A DNA stretch of 64,000 bases from Brevibacterium sp. CS2. Its GTDB lineage: Bacteria; Actinomycetota; Actinomycetes; Actinomycetales; Brevibacteriaceae. Numbering within the stretch: position 1 is the first letter of the stretch; each line of letters starts with the position of its first letter. This document shows positions 1-8,078 of this stretch, in pieces. The translations under genes and the position numbers were made by a program. The notes below the pieces were generated by a model, which saw nothing but the letters and a program-made list of their open reading frames with translations, made no database searches and was not told the origin of the DNA. The DNA lies in the NCBI RefSeq assembly GCF_005280295.1, contig NZ_CP040020.1, positions 310,001 through 374,000 on the forward strand, given 5' to 3'.

Positions 1-614
1 TACTGGTGGTCGACGGGCAGGGTCAGCCAGCCGTCCTTGCGGAACAGATCCGCCGGCGGCGGGGCGAGACCCGGCCCGAGCTCGATGGTGATCGTCTTGA
101 GGTCTTCGAACTCGATGGGGTACTCGGTCTGCCCCTCCAGGTGGTCGACGATGATCCGGGCCCGGAACCGCAGTGTGCCGGAGAAGTCCTGCTTGCCCTC
201 GACCTGATCGTTGAAGACGGCGGTGACGAGCCCGCCGCTGGACACCTCGGCGCATCCGACGATCGCACCGGTGCCGGGGTCGATGATGTCGAAGGTCGGC
301 ACGGCCTGCGCCCCGAGCGCATCGGCGGGCAGCTGGTAGGTGAACCAGTCGCCGCCCTGCGCGGCCTGCTTGAGCGAGTAGTCGAGGCGCAGGTTCGCGA
401 CGTCGTTCTCACGGTAGGACGGGGCGTCGATGACGACGCCGTTCTCGTCGACGAAGTTGATGTCGTCGACGCTGTTCGCCAGTTGGGCGCCGGTCGGCAC
501 GCAGTCGGCGGCTCGTGCCGGCGCGCCGGTCATGAGGATCAGGCCGCTGCCGAGCAGCCCGAGGATGAGGGTGATCACGAGGATCACTGCGCGTGGGTGG
601 AAGGTTCTGACCAT
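1..614 (-). CDS. Secreted surface adhesin-like protein, C-terminus cut off by window edge
   Basis: The frame stays open from ATG 614 to the left edge, giving at least 204 residues. The N-terminus is a signal peptide: MVRTF, a hydrophobic stretch (residues 10-28) and an ARA-ADC cleavage-like site. The mature part reads as a beta-rich Ig-like domain with phrases such as DDINFVDENG, NLRLDYSL and WFTYQLPADAL. These resemble the N-terminal domains of Gram-positive MSCRAMM/collagen-binding adhesins, as I remember that family. A GAGGA ribosome binding site lies just upstream. A C-terminal LPxTG or repeat stalk would be expected beyond the edge but cannot be seen. Adhesive function is inference; export is well supported. 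Confidence 0.7.
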   Translation of the reverse strand, partial: MVRTFHPRAVILVITLILGLLGSGLILMTGAPARAADCVPTGAQLANSVDDINFVDENGVVIDAPSYRENDVANLRLDYSLKQAAQGGDWFTYQLPADALGAQAVPTFDIIDPGTGAIVGCAEVSSGGLVTAVFNDQVEGKQDFSGTLRFRARIIVDHLEGQTEYPIEFEDLKTITIELGPGLAPPPADLFRKDGWLTLPVDHQ

Positions 615-794
615 GGGGTGTCCTCGTGCTCGCGTTCCAGGGGCGGCGCACCGCGCGCTACCCGCTGGGACGATCCTACGTCAATCGTCTGGTCATGCAC
701 TCTCCGGGCTGATCAGATCGAACAGAAGTCCATACCGCGCCGCGGAGCGCGCTCGGCATCACTGGGATCACCGGGTCCACCGGGTCCACCGACA

Positions 795-2231
795 TCACCG
801 GGGTCGGGGTCGCACACCGGAGCACGGACCCACGATTGACTCGACGACCTCGGCGACGGCGAGCAGCCGGGAGTCGCAGTCCCGCGGTCCGATGAGCTGC
901 ACCCCGAGCGGCACCGGTCCCGGCGACTGCGCAGCGGGCAGGCTGAGCGCGGGGTGGCCGGAGAGATTGAACGGCGCGACCATGCGGGTGAGCGCGGCCG
1001 GGATCGGCATCCGGGTCGTCGTCAGTGCGGCGTCGACCTGCCCGATCTGCGGGGACAGGACCGGGAGTGTCGGGGTGAGCATGACATGGCACTCGGCGAA
1101 GGCCGCCTCGACCGCAGAGCCCCACCGCGCACCGACGTCGAGTGCGAGCGCATGGGCCTCGGCCGGGACGAGCAGGCCGGTCTCGAGCCGCAGTCGGACC
1201 GCTTCGGGCAGCACATCCGCGTCTGTCCGCAGGGTGGCGAGGTTCGACGCGAGGGCCTCGGCCCCCATCACCAGGCTCTGCGCGACCCCCGCAGCGCCGC
1301 CTGCCGTCAGCGCGACCTCGACGAGCCGGATCCGTTCGTCCTCCTCGAGCCGGAGCAGGACCGCATCGAAGGCCGTGCGGACCGCCGGCTCCAGCTCGTC
1401 GAGGAAGTACGCGCTCGGCATCCCGATGACGATCACAGCGCCGTCGTCGACCGCCGGGCCCCGGCCGGCCGCGCCGCGCGGATCGATCACCGAGAGCACT
1501 GCGGCGACGTCGGCCACCGTGCGAGCCAGGGGTCCCAGATGATCGAGCGAGGGTGCCAGGGGCATGACGCCGGCACCGGGGATGCGCCCGCGGGTGGGCT
1601 TGAGACCCACCACGCCGGTGAGGGCGGCGGGGATCCGGTTCGACCCGCCGGCGTCGGTGCCGAGGGAGAAGTCGACGAGCCCGGCCGCGACGGCGACTCC
1701 CGATCCGGAGCTCGAGCCCCCGGGGATCACAGCAGGATCGAGCGGATTGATCGCCGGGCCGAGCGCACTCGACATCCCGGTGGGCCCATAGGCCAGGGCA
1801 TCGAGATCCAGCATCCCCCTGATCCCGACACCGGCGTCGCGCAGGCGCTCCACCACCCACGCGTCCCGTTCCGCCACCGGCACCGGTGGCCGGCGCAGCC
1901 CCGCGCTCGAGGCGTGGCCGGCGACCGCGATCATGTCCTTGAGACCGACCGTCGGCACGCCCTCGGGAACGTCGTCGACGACCGCGGTGAACGCATGCAG
2001 CTCATCGGGATCGTCGGGGCGGCGCCGCCCGGCCGGCAGCGGTCGGTCGACGTCATGGAGCGGGAGCCCGTCGATCACCGCCGGCAGCACCTCGGCCGCG
2101 TCCGGCAGCCGCGCACCGCGCAGCGCCTCGATCGCGCGCTCCACACGCGGGCGATGCTCCTCCCACAGCTCGACGCGTCCGGCCGAGGGGATCCCCCGGG
2201 CCGCGGCCTCCTCCACCAGATCGATCCGCAT
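795..2231 (-). CDS. Amidase signature family hydrolase (GatA-like)
   Basis: A 478-residue amidase-signature enzyme that hydrolyses an unknown amide, probably in the cytosol. The Lys-cisSer-Ser triad is visible: Lys98 in GLKDMI, the Gly/Ser-rich loop GGSSSGSG near residue 174, and the nucleophile Ser197 in TDAGGSNR. Length fits the family. I chose ATG 2231, which has GGAGAGGAG ten bases upstream; GTG 2237 is an alternative. No gatC or gatB is adjacent, so a role as glutamyl-tRNA amidotransferase subunit is unlikely. The gene stands alone between a surface-protein gene and a tRNA. Substrate cannot be told from sequence. Confidence 0.88.
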   Translation of the reverse strand: MRIDLVEEAAARGIPSAGRVELWEEHRPRVERAIEALRGARLPDAAEVLPAVIDGLPLHDVDRPLPAGRRRPDDPDELHAFTAVVDDVPEGVPTVGLKDMIAVAGHASSAGLRRPPVPVAERDAWVVERLRDAGVGIRGMLDLDALAYGPTGMSSALGPAINPLDPAVIPGGSSSGSGVAVAAGLVDFSLGTDAGGSNRIPAALTGVVGLKPTRGRIPGAGVMPLAPSLDHLGPLARTVADVAAVLSVIDPRGAAGRGPAVDDGAVIVIGMPSAYFLDELEPAVRTAFDAVLLRLEEDERIRLVEVALTAGGAAGVAQSLVMGAEALASNLATLRTDADVLPEAVRLRLETGLLVPAEAHALALDVGARWGSAVEAAFAECHVMLTPTLPVLSPQIGQVDAALTTTRMPIPAALTRMVAPFNLSGHPALSLPAAQSPGPVPLGVQLIGPRDCDSRLLAVAEVVESIVGPCSGVRPRPR

Positions 2232-2483
2232 CGTCACCGGGCTCCTCTCCGCACCATGTCTGCCTCGCACACCACGCTCGCAGGCGCTCGGCACGGCGGC
2301 CATGTCGCCACGGCCCACCAGCCCACAGTTCCGGACATCTCCGCGCGCGAGGATTAATGCTCGAAATGTGTGTACGGGCTCAGCTCCCTGACCAGTCGCC
2401 CGGAGGGCAAGGACGGCCTGCACGTGCTCTGCAAGCATGTGGAGTGCCCGGCAATAGCGAACAGCCCCGCTGCGGCGAATGGG

Positions 2484-2520
2484 CGAGAGGCCCTCTGATC
2501 GCAGATCAGAGAGCCTCTCG
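2484..2520 (-). terminator. Hairpin terminator after tRNA-Ser(GGA)
   Basis: CGAGAGG (2484-2490) pairs with CCTCTCG (2514-2520), and an inner CTCTGATC/GATCAGAG stem closes a GCA loop. It lies directly downstream of the minus-strand tRNA. Confidence 0.7.
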
Positions 2521-2524
2521 GCGG

Positions 2525-2609
2525 CGGAGGATAGGGGATTTGAACCCCTGAGGGCGTTAACCCAACACGCGTTCCAGGCGTGCGCCATAGGCCGCTAGGC
2601 GAATCCTCC
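2525..2609 (-). tRNA. tRNA-Ser (anticodon GGA)
   Basis: The minus strand folds as a long-variable-arm tRNA. The acceptor stem GGAGGAT pairs with ATCCTCC, the discriminator is G, the anticodon loop is CTGGAAC and the T-loop is TTCAAAT. CCA is not encoded. It reads UCC/UCU serine codons. Confidence 0.95.
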
Positions 2610-2787
2610 GCAGAGAACGTTACCCGAACGCGGCGTGAATAGGCGAATCAGCCGAGCATCGGGCGCCACGGAATACACCTCCCCCGTCGTCCCGTTCCCT
2701 TTGTGTACACGCAGTCCCGGACGCCCCGCGCTCCGGGCGCACCCGCGTTCCCACCGAACGCGCACCCGACCACGAAGGAGCATCACC

Positions 2788-3321
2788 ATGGCAGTGTCCG
2801 AGAAGAAGGTCGCATTCCTCCTCACCCGCGGCGTCGAGCAGGGCGAGCTCACCAGCCCGCGCGCCGCGCTCGACGGCGCCGGCGCCACCACCGTCATCGT
2901 CTCGCCCGCAGAGGGCACCCTGCAGGCGATGGAGGGCGACTGGGAGCACGCCGATACCTTCGACGTCGACGTCCCCGTCGCCCAGGCCAGGGCGGAGGAC
3001 TACGACATGCTCGTGCTCCCCGGCGGGACGCTCAACGCCGACTCCCTGCGCCTCGACGAGGATGCGGTCGCCCTCGTCAAGGCATTCTTCGCCGCGGGCA
3101 AGCCGGTCGCCGCGATCTGCCACGCCCCGTGGATCCTCGCCCAGGCGGACCTGGCGCGCGGACGGAAGCTCACCTCATACATCTCCATCCGCACCGACCT
3201 CGTCAACGCCGGCGCCGAATGGGAGGACTCCGAGGTCGTCGTCGACGGCAACCTCATCACCTCGCGCAACCCCGGTGACCTCGATGCGTTCAACCGGGCG
3301 ATCGCCGCAGCGCTGAGCTGA
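2788..3321 (+). CDS. DJ-1/PfpI family protein (type 1 glutamine amidotransferase-like)
   Basis: A 177-residue single-domain member of the PfpI/DJ-1 superfamily. The nucleophile elbow AICHAPW places the reactive cysteine at residue 111. An acidic residue in GVEQGEL (Glu17) matches the Glu that activates this Cys, and LVLPGG is the typical strand-loop. Members act as proteases, glyoxalases/deglycases or chaperones, so the exact activity is open. Start ATG 2788 has AAGGAG seven bases upstream. It lies between the tRNA and the SRP RNA with its own transcription unit. Confidence 0.88.
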   Translation: MAVSEKKVAFLLTRGVEQGELTSPRAALDGAGATTVIVSPAEGTLQAMEGDWEHADTFDVDVPVAQARAEDYDMLVLPGGTLNADSLRLDEDAVALVKAFFAAGKPVAAICHAPWILAQADLARGRKLTSYISIRTDLVNAGAEWEDSEVVVDGNLITSRNPGDLDAFNRAIAAALS

Positions 3322-3451
3322 TCGGCAGCCGACCGCGCCCGAGGCGATCCGCGGGCATCCCGGCGGGCGCACCTCGGGCGCGGTGACAGCACGGTGGCGG
3401 CAGAGCCCGGGTGATTTCTCGTCCCCCGGGCTCTGCACTACACTGGGTGGC

Positions 3452-3538
3452 GGCTCTCCGTGTGGCGTCATCCTGCGAACCCCCCAGGACCGAAAGGTAG
3501 CAAGGGTAAGAAGGCTCTGGCGGGTGCACGGAGAGTCC
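3452..3538 (+). ncRNA. ffs: Signal recognition particle RNA, small bacterial (4.5S) type
   Basis: The conserved apical domain is readable: GTCATCCTGCGAACC, then CCAGGACCGAAAGGTAGCAAGG, split by the GAAA-type tetraloop. The ends pair to close the rod: GG-CTCTCCGTG (3452-3462) with CACGGAGAG-T-CC (3527-3538) and one bulged T. This is the Alu-less SRP RNA that binds Ffh and targets membrane proteins. Exact ends are approximate by a few bases; a GC-rich stretch (3410-3435) upstream may belong to the promoter. Confidence 0.9.
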
Positions 3539-3663
3539 TTCACATTCACCCGCGCCCGCCACTGCCCCCGTCGGCCTGCGCCCCGTCGGCCTGCGCGCAC
3601 CCGCCCGAACGTTCGAGACCGACCGGTCACCCCCGACTGTTTCAATCCGACCCGAACGTACGC

Positions 3664-3669
3664 TAGGGT
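3664..3669 (+). promoter_or_regulatory. Leaderless -10 box (TAGGGT) of the MFS gene
   Basis: TAGGGT lies 7 nt before ATG 3677. With transcription usually starting 6-8 nt after a -10, the mRNA should begin at or next to the start codon. No ribosome binding site is visible. Confidence 0.6.
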
Positions 3670-3676
3670 TCGATTC

Positions 3677-5089
3677 ATGGAAGCACCGGCGCTTTCACCC
3701 CGGGTCTGGCCGCTGTACCTGGCGACTTTCCTCTCCACGTACGTGTTCGCCGTCGCGAACATCTCCGTTCCCGGGATGCAGGCCGCACTCGACCTCCCCG
3801 GATCACGGACGACCCTGGTCATCGGGGCCTATTCGGTGTCCTTCGCCGCCGGTCTCATCATCTGCGGGCGCCTGGGCGACACCTTCGGCCGACGGCGCCT
3901 GTTCCGGATCGGGATCGCGGCGATCCTCGTCTGCTCCGTCCTCACCGCGTTCGCCCCGTCCGTCGAGCTCCTCGTGCTCGGCCGCCTCCTCCAGGGCTGC
4001 GCCGCCGCGCTCACCACCCCGCAGATCCTGTCCACCGTGCAGGCCACGCTCACCGGCGCCGCCCGCTCCCGCGCCATCAGCGGCTACAGCATCTTCGCCG
4101 GGATCGGGACCGTGGGCGGCAACATCATCGGCGGGTCGATCAACAGCCTGTTCCCCGTCGAGTTCGGCTGGCGCGCGGCCTTCCTGTCCATCGCCGTCAT
4201 CGCCGCCGTCACCTGGGCCGGCACCGGGTACCTCCGCGAATCGCGCTCCCCCGACCCCGAGGGCTTCGACTTCCCCGGCTCCGCCCTCGTCGCCTTCGCC
4301 CTCCTCTGCCTCATCACCGGTCTGACGAACGCCGCCGCTGTCGATCCGCTCGACCCGTTCTCCACCCCGGGGATGCTCGCGCTCACGCTGGGACTGCTCG
4401 CCGCCTCGGCCGTCGGGTTCTTCGTGCTGCGCCGGCACCTGCTCAACCGGGAGCTGTCCCAGCGGCCCTCCGTCCTCCCCCTCCACGTCATCACCGAGCC
4501 GGCGGTGAAGATCGGGATGGTGCTCGCCGCACTGTTCTTCCTCATGCTCTCGGCATTCATGTACAACTTCGCGGTGTTCACGCAGCAGGGGCTCGGCTGG
4601 CCGCCGCTCAAGTCGGGGCTGTCACTCCTCGTGCTCGCGACGTCCTTCGTCATCTCCTCGACCTTCGCCACCCGGCTCCTCGACTCGTTCGGTCCGCGCA
4701 TCCTGCTCGTCGGCTCGGCCTTCCAGGCCACCGGGTTCGCGGTCCTCGCGATCCTCGCGTTCGCCGACGCGCAGCCGTTCCTCCTCTGGTACCAGCTCGT
4801 CGGCATCCTCATCGGCGGCGGGCAGGGCCTGATGTTCGGGCCGCTGATCTCCGTGGTGATGAACCACGTGCCCAACCGCGTCGCCGGCCTCACCGGCGGA
4901 CTCATCGCCACCACCCAGCAGGCCGGGATGGGGATCGGCGTCGCGACCCTGTCGAGCCTGTTCACCGTCCTCTTCGCGCTGCTCCCGCCGATGGACGCCT
5001 TCGGCTGGGTGCTCGTCGTCTCCGTCGGCCTCTCGCTCCTGTTCGGCCTCATCGCCACCCGGCTCGTCCGGCCCGCCGCCGGGGACTGA
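3677..5089 (+). CDS. MFS transporter, multidrug exporter (DHA2-like)
   Basis: A 470-residue major facilitator superfamily membrane protein with about 14 hydrophobic segments. The cytoplasmic loop GRLGDTFGRRRLF after the second helix is the MFS motif A, and the GRLLQGCAAAL segment fits helix 4 of drug:H+ antiporters. Most DHA2 relatives export drugs or dyes; the substrate is unknown. No regulator is adjacent. Start ATG 3677 was preferred over an upstream in-frame start at 3383 because the extra N-terminus runs over the SRP RNA and a leaderless -10 box sits right in front. Confidence 0.88.
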   Translation: MEAPALSPRVWPLYLATFLSTYVFAVANISVPGMQAALDLPGSRTTLVIGAYSVSFAAGLIICGRLGDTFGRRRLFRIGIAAILVCSVLTAFAPSVELLVLGRLLQGCAAALTTPQILSTVQATLTGAARSRAISGYSIFAGIGTVGGNIIGGSINSLFPVEFGWRAAFLSIAVIAAVTWAGTGYLRESRSPDPEGFDFPGSALVAFALLCLITGLTNAAAVDPLDPFSTPGMLALTLGLLAASAVGFFVLRRHLLNRELSQRPSVLPLHVITEPAVKIGMVLAALFFLMLSAFMYNFAVFTQQGLGWPPLKSGLSLLVLATSFVISSTFATRLLDSFGPRILLVGSAFQATGFAVLAILAFADAQPFLLWYQLVGILIGGGQGLMFGPLISVVMNHVPNRVAGLTGGLIATTQQAGMGIGVATLSSLFTVLFALLPPMDAFGWVLVVSVGLSLLFGLIATRLVRPAAGD

Positions 5090-5422
5090 GCGGCGGGCGC
5101 GCGCAGGCCTCGGCCCGGGGACGCCGGCGAGGCGCGGGCGGGCGCCCGGGATGCGGGTCGCGCTCGCACCCCGGCTCCCACTGTCACAATTCCGCAACGC
5201 CTGCACCGATCGAACCCGCAGGTCAGACAGGTGGGCCGACACATCTCGCTCGGATCCGGGCGCACTCGCCGGAGGACCGCAACACGCCGACGTCTACTCT
5301 GATCCGGAGCCCCCCGACCATCGCGCATGCGCGATGCCGCCCCTGCGCTCCCGCGCGGACCGGCACCGCCGCCCCGTCGGATCCGGCTCCGCCCCACCCG
5401 CCTCGTCACCAGGAGAGCTCCC

Positions 5423-6799
5423 GTGCTCCGTCGCCCATCCGCCGCACTCGTCGCCGCCACCGCCGTGGTCCTGCTCAGTGCATGCACCGCCCAGCAGCCC
5501 GGCCCGCAGTCCACGGACGGCACCCGGCCGACCGACAGCGCGACCGAGGCCACCGCGGCCGCCCCCGTCGTCGAGGTCGTCGACCCGGATGAGGTGGATG
5601 CAGGGGACCAGAAGACACCCGCGGACGATCCCTCCTCGGAGGAGGGATCGGAGCCCGGATCGGGGGGCGGCGGAGCCGAGGCGAGCGCGCCCGAGCAGAC
5701 CGAACCGGGTCCGCCCGCTCCATCGGGCGCGGCAGGCACGGATGCCGCCGATATCGAGTTCGCCCCCGGCGACACCTTCGCCCTCGCCGTCACCGGCGGT
5801 GAGTTCGCCTCGGTCGAGCTCCTCGACGCCGACCACTCCGCAGTGCCGGCCGACCCGGGCACGGTGAGCGAGGACGGCACCGGCTGGCAGGCGCGCGCCG
5901 GACTGGCCGGCGGCGCCTCGTACGAATGGCGGGCCGTCACCACCGCGGCCGACGGCAGCGAGCACACCACCACCGGCACCTTCGAGACGAGCGCACCGGC
6001 CGGCAGCACGGTGCGGGCGCGCTCGGTCATCGCCGACGACGACACCGTGGGCGTGGGCGCCCCGATCATCATCAACTTCGGCGGCTCGGTCGATGAGGAG
6101 TTCCGCGACGACGTCGAGCAGAGGCTGAGCGTCGCGGTCACCGACGAGGACGGCGAGCCGCGCGAGGTCGACGGTGGCTGGGCCTGGCTGCCGAACATCG
6201 ACGGCCACTCCCGCATCCACTACCGGCCCGCCGAGTTCTGGCCCGCGCACTCGCAGGTCGCCGTCGACCTGCCGCTCGAGGACGTGCCGTTCTCCGAGTC
6301 CGCGCACGGCGGGAAGGACATGACGCTCGACTTCGAGATCGGCCGCGAGCAGATCACCGTCGCCGACGCGAAGACCCACCGGATGACCGTCACCCGCAAC
6401 GGCGAGGAGGTCATGGACTTCCCGGCCTCCCTGGGCGCCCCGCGCTCGCCGTCGTACAACGGCATGCACATCGTCATGTCGAAGGCCGAGTCCTACACGA
6501 TGACCTCGGAGCAGTGGGGCTACTCGACCCCGGTCACCCACGCGGTGCGCATCCACAACAACGGCGAGTTCATCCACGCCGCCCCGTGGTCGGTGGGCTC
6601 GCAGGGCTCGGCGAACGTCTCCCACGGCTGCATCAACCTCTCCACCGAGCGCGCGAGCGAGTACTACGACTCCGCGATGTACGGCGACCCGGTGGAGGTC
6701 ACCGGCTCCTCCGTCGATCTCACGGTGGATTCCGGCGAGGTCGCCGACTGGGTCTACACCTGGGAGGAATGGCAGGAGCTCAGCGCTCTGGCCGACTGA
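5423..6799 (+). CDS. L,D-transpeptidase lipoprotein
   Basis: A 458-residue exported enzyme that makes 3-3 peptidoglycan cross-links. The N-terminus is a lipoprotein signal with lipobox LLSAC (Cys21), followed by an acidic, Pro/Glu-rich linker to about residue 110. Next come Ig-like folds as in mycobacterial Ldt enzymes, then the YkuD catalytic domain. The catalytic motif SHGCINLS gives His401 and Cys403, preceded by the usual FIHAAPW segment. GTG 5423 has AGGAG upstream and places the signal peptide at the N-terminus; an upstream ATG (5327) would bury it. The downstream gene is convergent. Confidence 0.93.
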   Translation: MLRRPSAALVAATAVVLLSACTAQQPGPQSTDGTRPTDSATEATAAAPVVEVVDPDEVDAGDQKTPADDPSSEEGSEPGSGGGGAEASAPEQTEPGPPAPSGAAGTDAADIEFAPGDTFALAVTGGEFASVELLDADHSAVPADPGTVSEDGTGWQARAGLAGGASYEWRAVTTAADGSEHTTTGTFETSAPAGSTVRARSVIADDDTVGVGAPIIINFGGSVDEEFRDDVEQRLSVAVTDEDGEPREVDGGWAWLPNIDGHSRIHYRPAEFWPAHSQVAVDLPLEDVPFSESAHGGKDMTLDFEIGREQITVADAKTHRMTVTRNGEEVMDFPASLGAPRSPSYNGMHIVMSKAESYTMTSEQWGYSTPVTHAVRIHNNGEFIHAAPWSVGSQGSANVSHGCINLSTERASEYYDSAMYGDPVEVTGSSVDLTVDSGEVADWVYTWEEWQELSALAD

Positions 6800-6837
6800 G
6801 CGCGCTGGCCGGCTGAGGCGGGGCGCCTCGACGGCGT

Positions 6838-6860
6838 CCGGGCCCGCCCCTCGGGCCCGG
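6838..6860. terminator. Bidirectional hairpin between convergent genes
   Basis: CCGGGCCCG (6838-6846) and CGGGCCCGG (6852-6860) form a 9-bp stem around CCCCT. It lies between the L,D-transpeptidase gene and DUF779. A 14-nt direct repeat (GACGTCCGCTGGGT) follows at about 6890-6921. Confidence 0.6.
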
Positions 6861-6937
6861 CGACGGACGGGGCGGGCGCCTCGGCGGCCACGTCCGCTGG
6901 GTGACGTCCGCTGGGTGACGTCACGCCATGGGTGCCG

Positions 6938-7345
6938 TCACTCCATGAGCGCGGAGCGGATGAGGAAGCGCTTGCCGGTGGGCGACTCGACGCTGAAGCC
7001 GGCGCCGCGGCCGGGCACCACGTCGATGGTGAGCTTCGTGTGCTTCCAGTACTCGAACTGCTCCACGGACATCCAGAACTCGAGCGGGCTCGTCCCGCCG
7101 CCTGCCAGCGGGACCTCGAAGGTGCCGAGCAGCACGTCGGCGTCCGAGGTGAGGAATTCCCCGGCGGGGAAGCACATCGGCGCCGATCCGTCGCAGCAGC
7201 CGCCGGACTGGTGGAACATGAGCTCGCCGTGCTGGGCGATGAGGTCCTGGAGCAGGTCGATCGTCGCCTGCGTCAGGCCCACGCGGGAGGCGGCCTCCCC
7301 GGCGATCGCCGGGGTGGATTCCAGGACTGCGGCTGCGGTGCTCAT
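6938..7345 (-). CDS. DUF779 family protein
   Basis: A 135-residue cytosolic protein of the DUF779 family, recognised by the Cys-rich motif HQSGGCCDGSAPMCF and the WKHTKLTIDVVPGRG segment. The biochemical role is not known; relatives are often next to aldehyde or alcohol dehydrogenase genes, which is not so here. The three cysteines could bind a metal or be redox active (inference). ATG 7345 was chosen because GGAGGAG lies nine bases upstream; ATG 7366 would overlap that site. It follows the AhpD-like gene on the same strand with about 50 nt between, so co-transcription is likely. Confidence 0.85.
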   Translation of the reverse strand: MSTAAAVLESTPAIAGEAASRVGLTQATIDLLQDLIAQHGELMFHQSGGCCDGSAPMCFPAGEFLTSDADVLLGTFEVPLAGGGTSPLEFWMSVEQFEYWKHTKLTIDVVPGRGAGFSVESPTGKRFLIRSALME

Positions 7346-7394
7346 GTCGTCACGCTCCTCCTCCACCGGGCGGGCGGTCCGCCCGGTGTCGTCC

Positions 7395-7976
7395 TCAGCT
7401 GCGGGGCATGCGGCCGAGGAGGTAGAACTCGGGGTTCGGGCGCATCCCGGTGACCGTCGCCAGGCGGTTCGAGAGGCCGTAGAAGCCGGTGATCGCGGTG
7501 ATGTCCCAGATGTCCTCGTCGTCGAAGCCCTGGGCGTGGAGCACGTCGAAATCGCTGTCCTCGACCGTGCCGGGGGCCGTGCAGACCTTGAGGGCGAAAT
7601 CGAGCATGACCCGCTGGCGCTCCGGGAGACCGGCCGCGCGGTGGTTGACGGCGACCTTGTCCGCGATGTGGAAGTCCTTGGCGTAGATCCGCAGCAGCGC
7701 CCCGTGGGCGACCACGCAGTAGAGGCAGTCGTTCGCCGCCGAGGTGGCGGTGACGATCATCTCCCGGTCGGCCCTGGAGAGCCCGCCGGTGTCCTTGTCC
7801 ATGAGCGCCTCGTGGTAGGCGAAGAAGGCGCGGAACTCCGCCGGCCGGCGGGCCATCGCGAGGAACACGTTGGGGATGAACCCGGCGCGCTCGGCCTGCT
7901 CCTCGATCATCGCGCGGATGTCGTCGGGCAGTTCGGCCAGCTCGGCGGGAGGGTACCGGACGTCGTCGTCGCTCAT
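7395..7976 (-). CDS. Carboxymuconolactone decarboxylase/AhpD-like peroxidase-related protein
   Basis: A 193-residue all-helical protein of the CMD/AhpD fold. The redox motif is NDCLYCVVAHG, the CxxC plus downstream His arrangement of alkylhydroperoxidase AhpD. It belongs to the subgroup annotated as peroxidase-related enzymes. It probably reduces peroxides or another oxidised substrate, with an unknown electron donor. ATG 7976 is preceded after 6 nt by TACAGT, so the transcript is probably leaderless. It is first in a two-gene unit with the DUF779 gene. Confidence 0.86.
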   Translation of the reverse strand: MSDDDVRYPPAELAELPDDIRAMIEEQAERAGFIPNVFLAMARRPAEFRAFFAYHEALMDKDTGGLSRADREMIVTATSAANDCLYCVVAHGALLRIYAKDFHIADKVAVNHRAAGLPERQRVMLDFALKVCTAPGTVEDSDFDVLHAQGFDDEDIWDITAITGFYGLSNRLATVTGMRPNPEFYLLGRMPRS

Positions 7977-7982
7977 GACCCC

Positions 7983-7988
7983 ACTGTA
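7983..7988 (-). promoter_or_regulatory. Leaderless -10 box (TACAGT) of the AhpD-like gene
   Basis: TACAGT on the minus strand ends 6 nt before ATG 7976, with no ribosome binding site between. Confidence 0.6.
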
Positions 7989-8021
7989 GGCCCGCGCCCC
8001 GGACCGGTCCAGGGGGCGGCT

Positions 8022-8072
8022 GAGATCGCGGAGTCCGGCGGATCCGCTCTCAGGAACCTCCGGAAACTGCAC
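8022..8072 (-). repeat. 51-nt dispersed intergenic repeat, copy A
   Basis: This stretch aligns without gaps to 9568-9618 (minus) and 56781-56831 (plus). The shared core is GGTTCCTGWGARCG followed by TCCGC. By eye, about 35-38 of 51 positions match between any pair. Copies A and B can fold around the core (TCCGG-A-GG with CC-G-CCGGA here). It sits immediately downstream of the permease gene. Confidence 0.65.
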
Positions 8073-8078
8073 TCCCGG

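Noticed and set aside
3383-3676. N-terminal extension of the MFS transporter from an upstream in-frame start at 3383
   Set aside because: It would cross the SRP RNA gene and has no transporter-like sequence; the leaderless ATG 3677 fits better.
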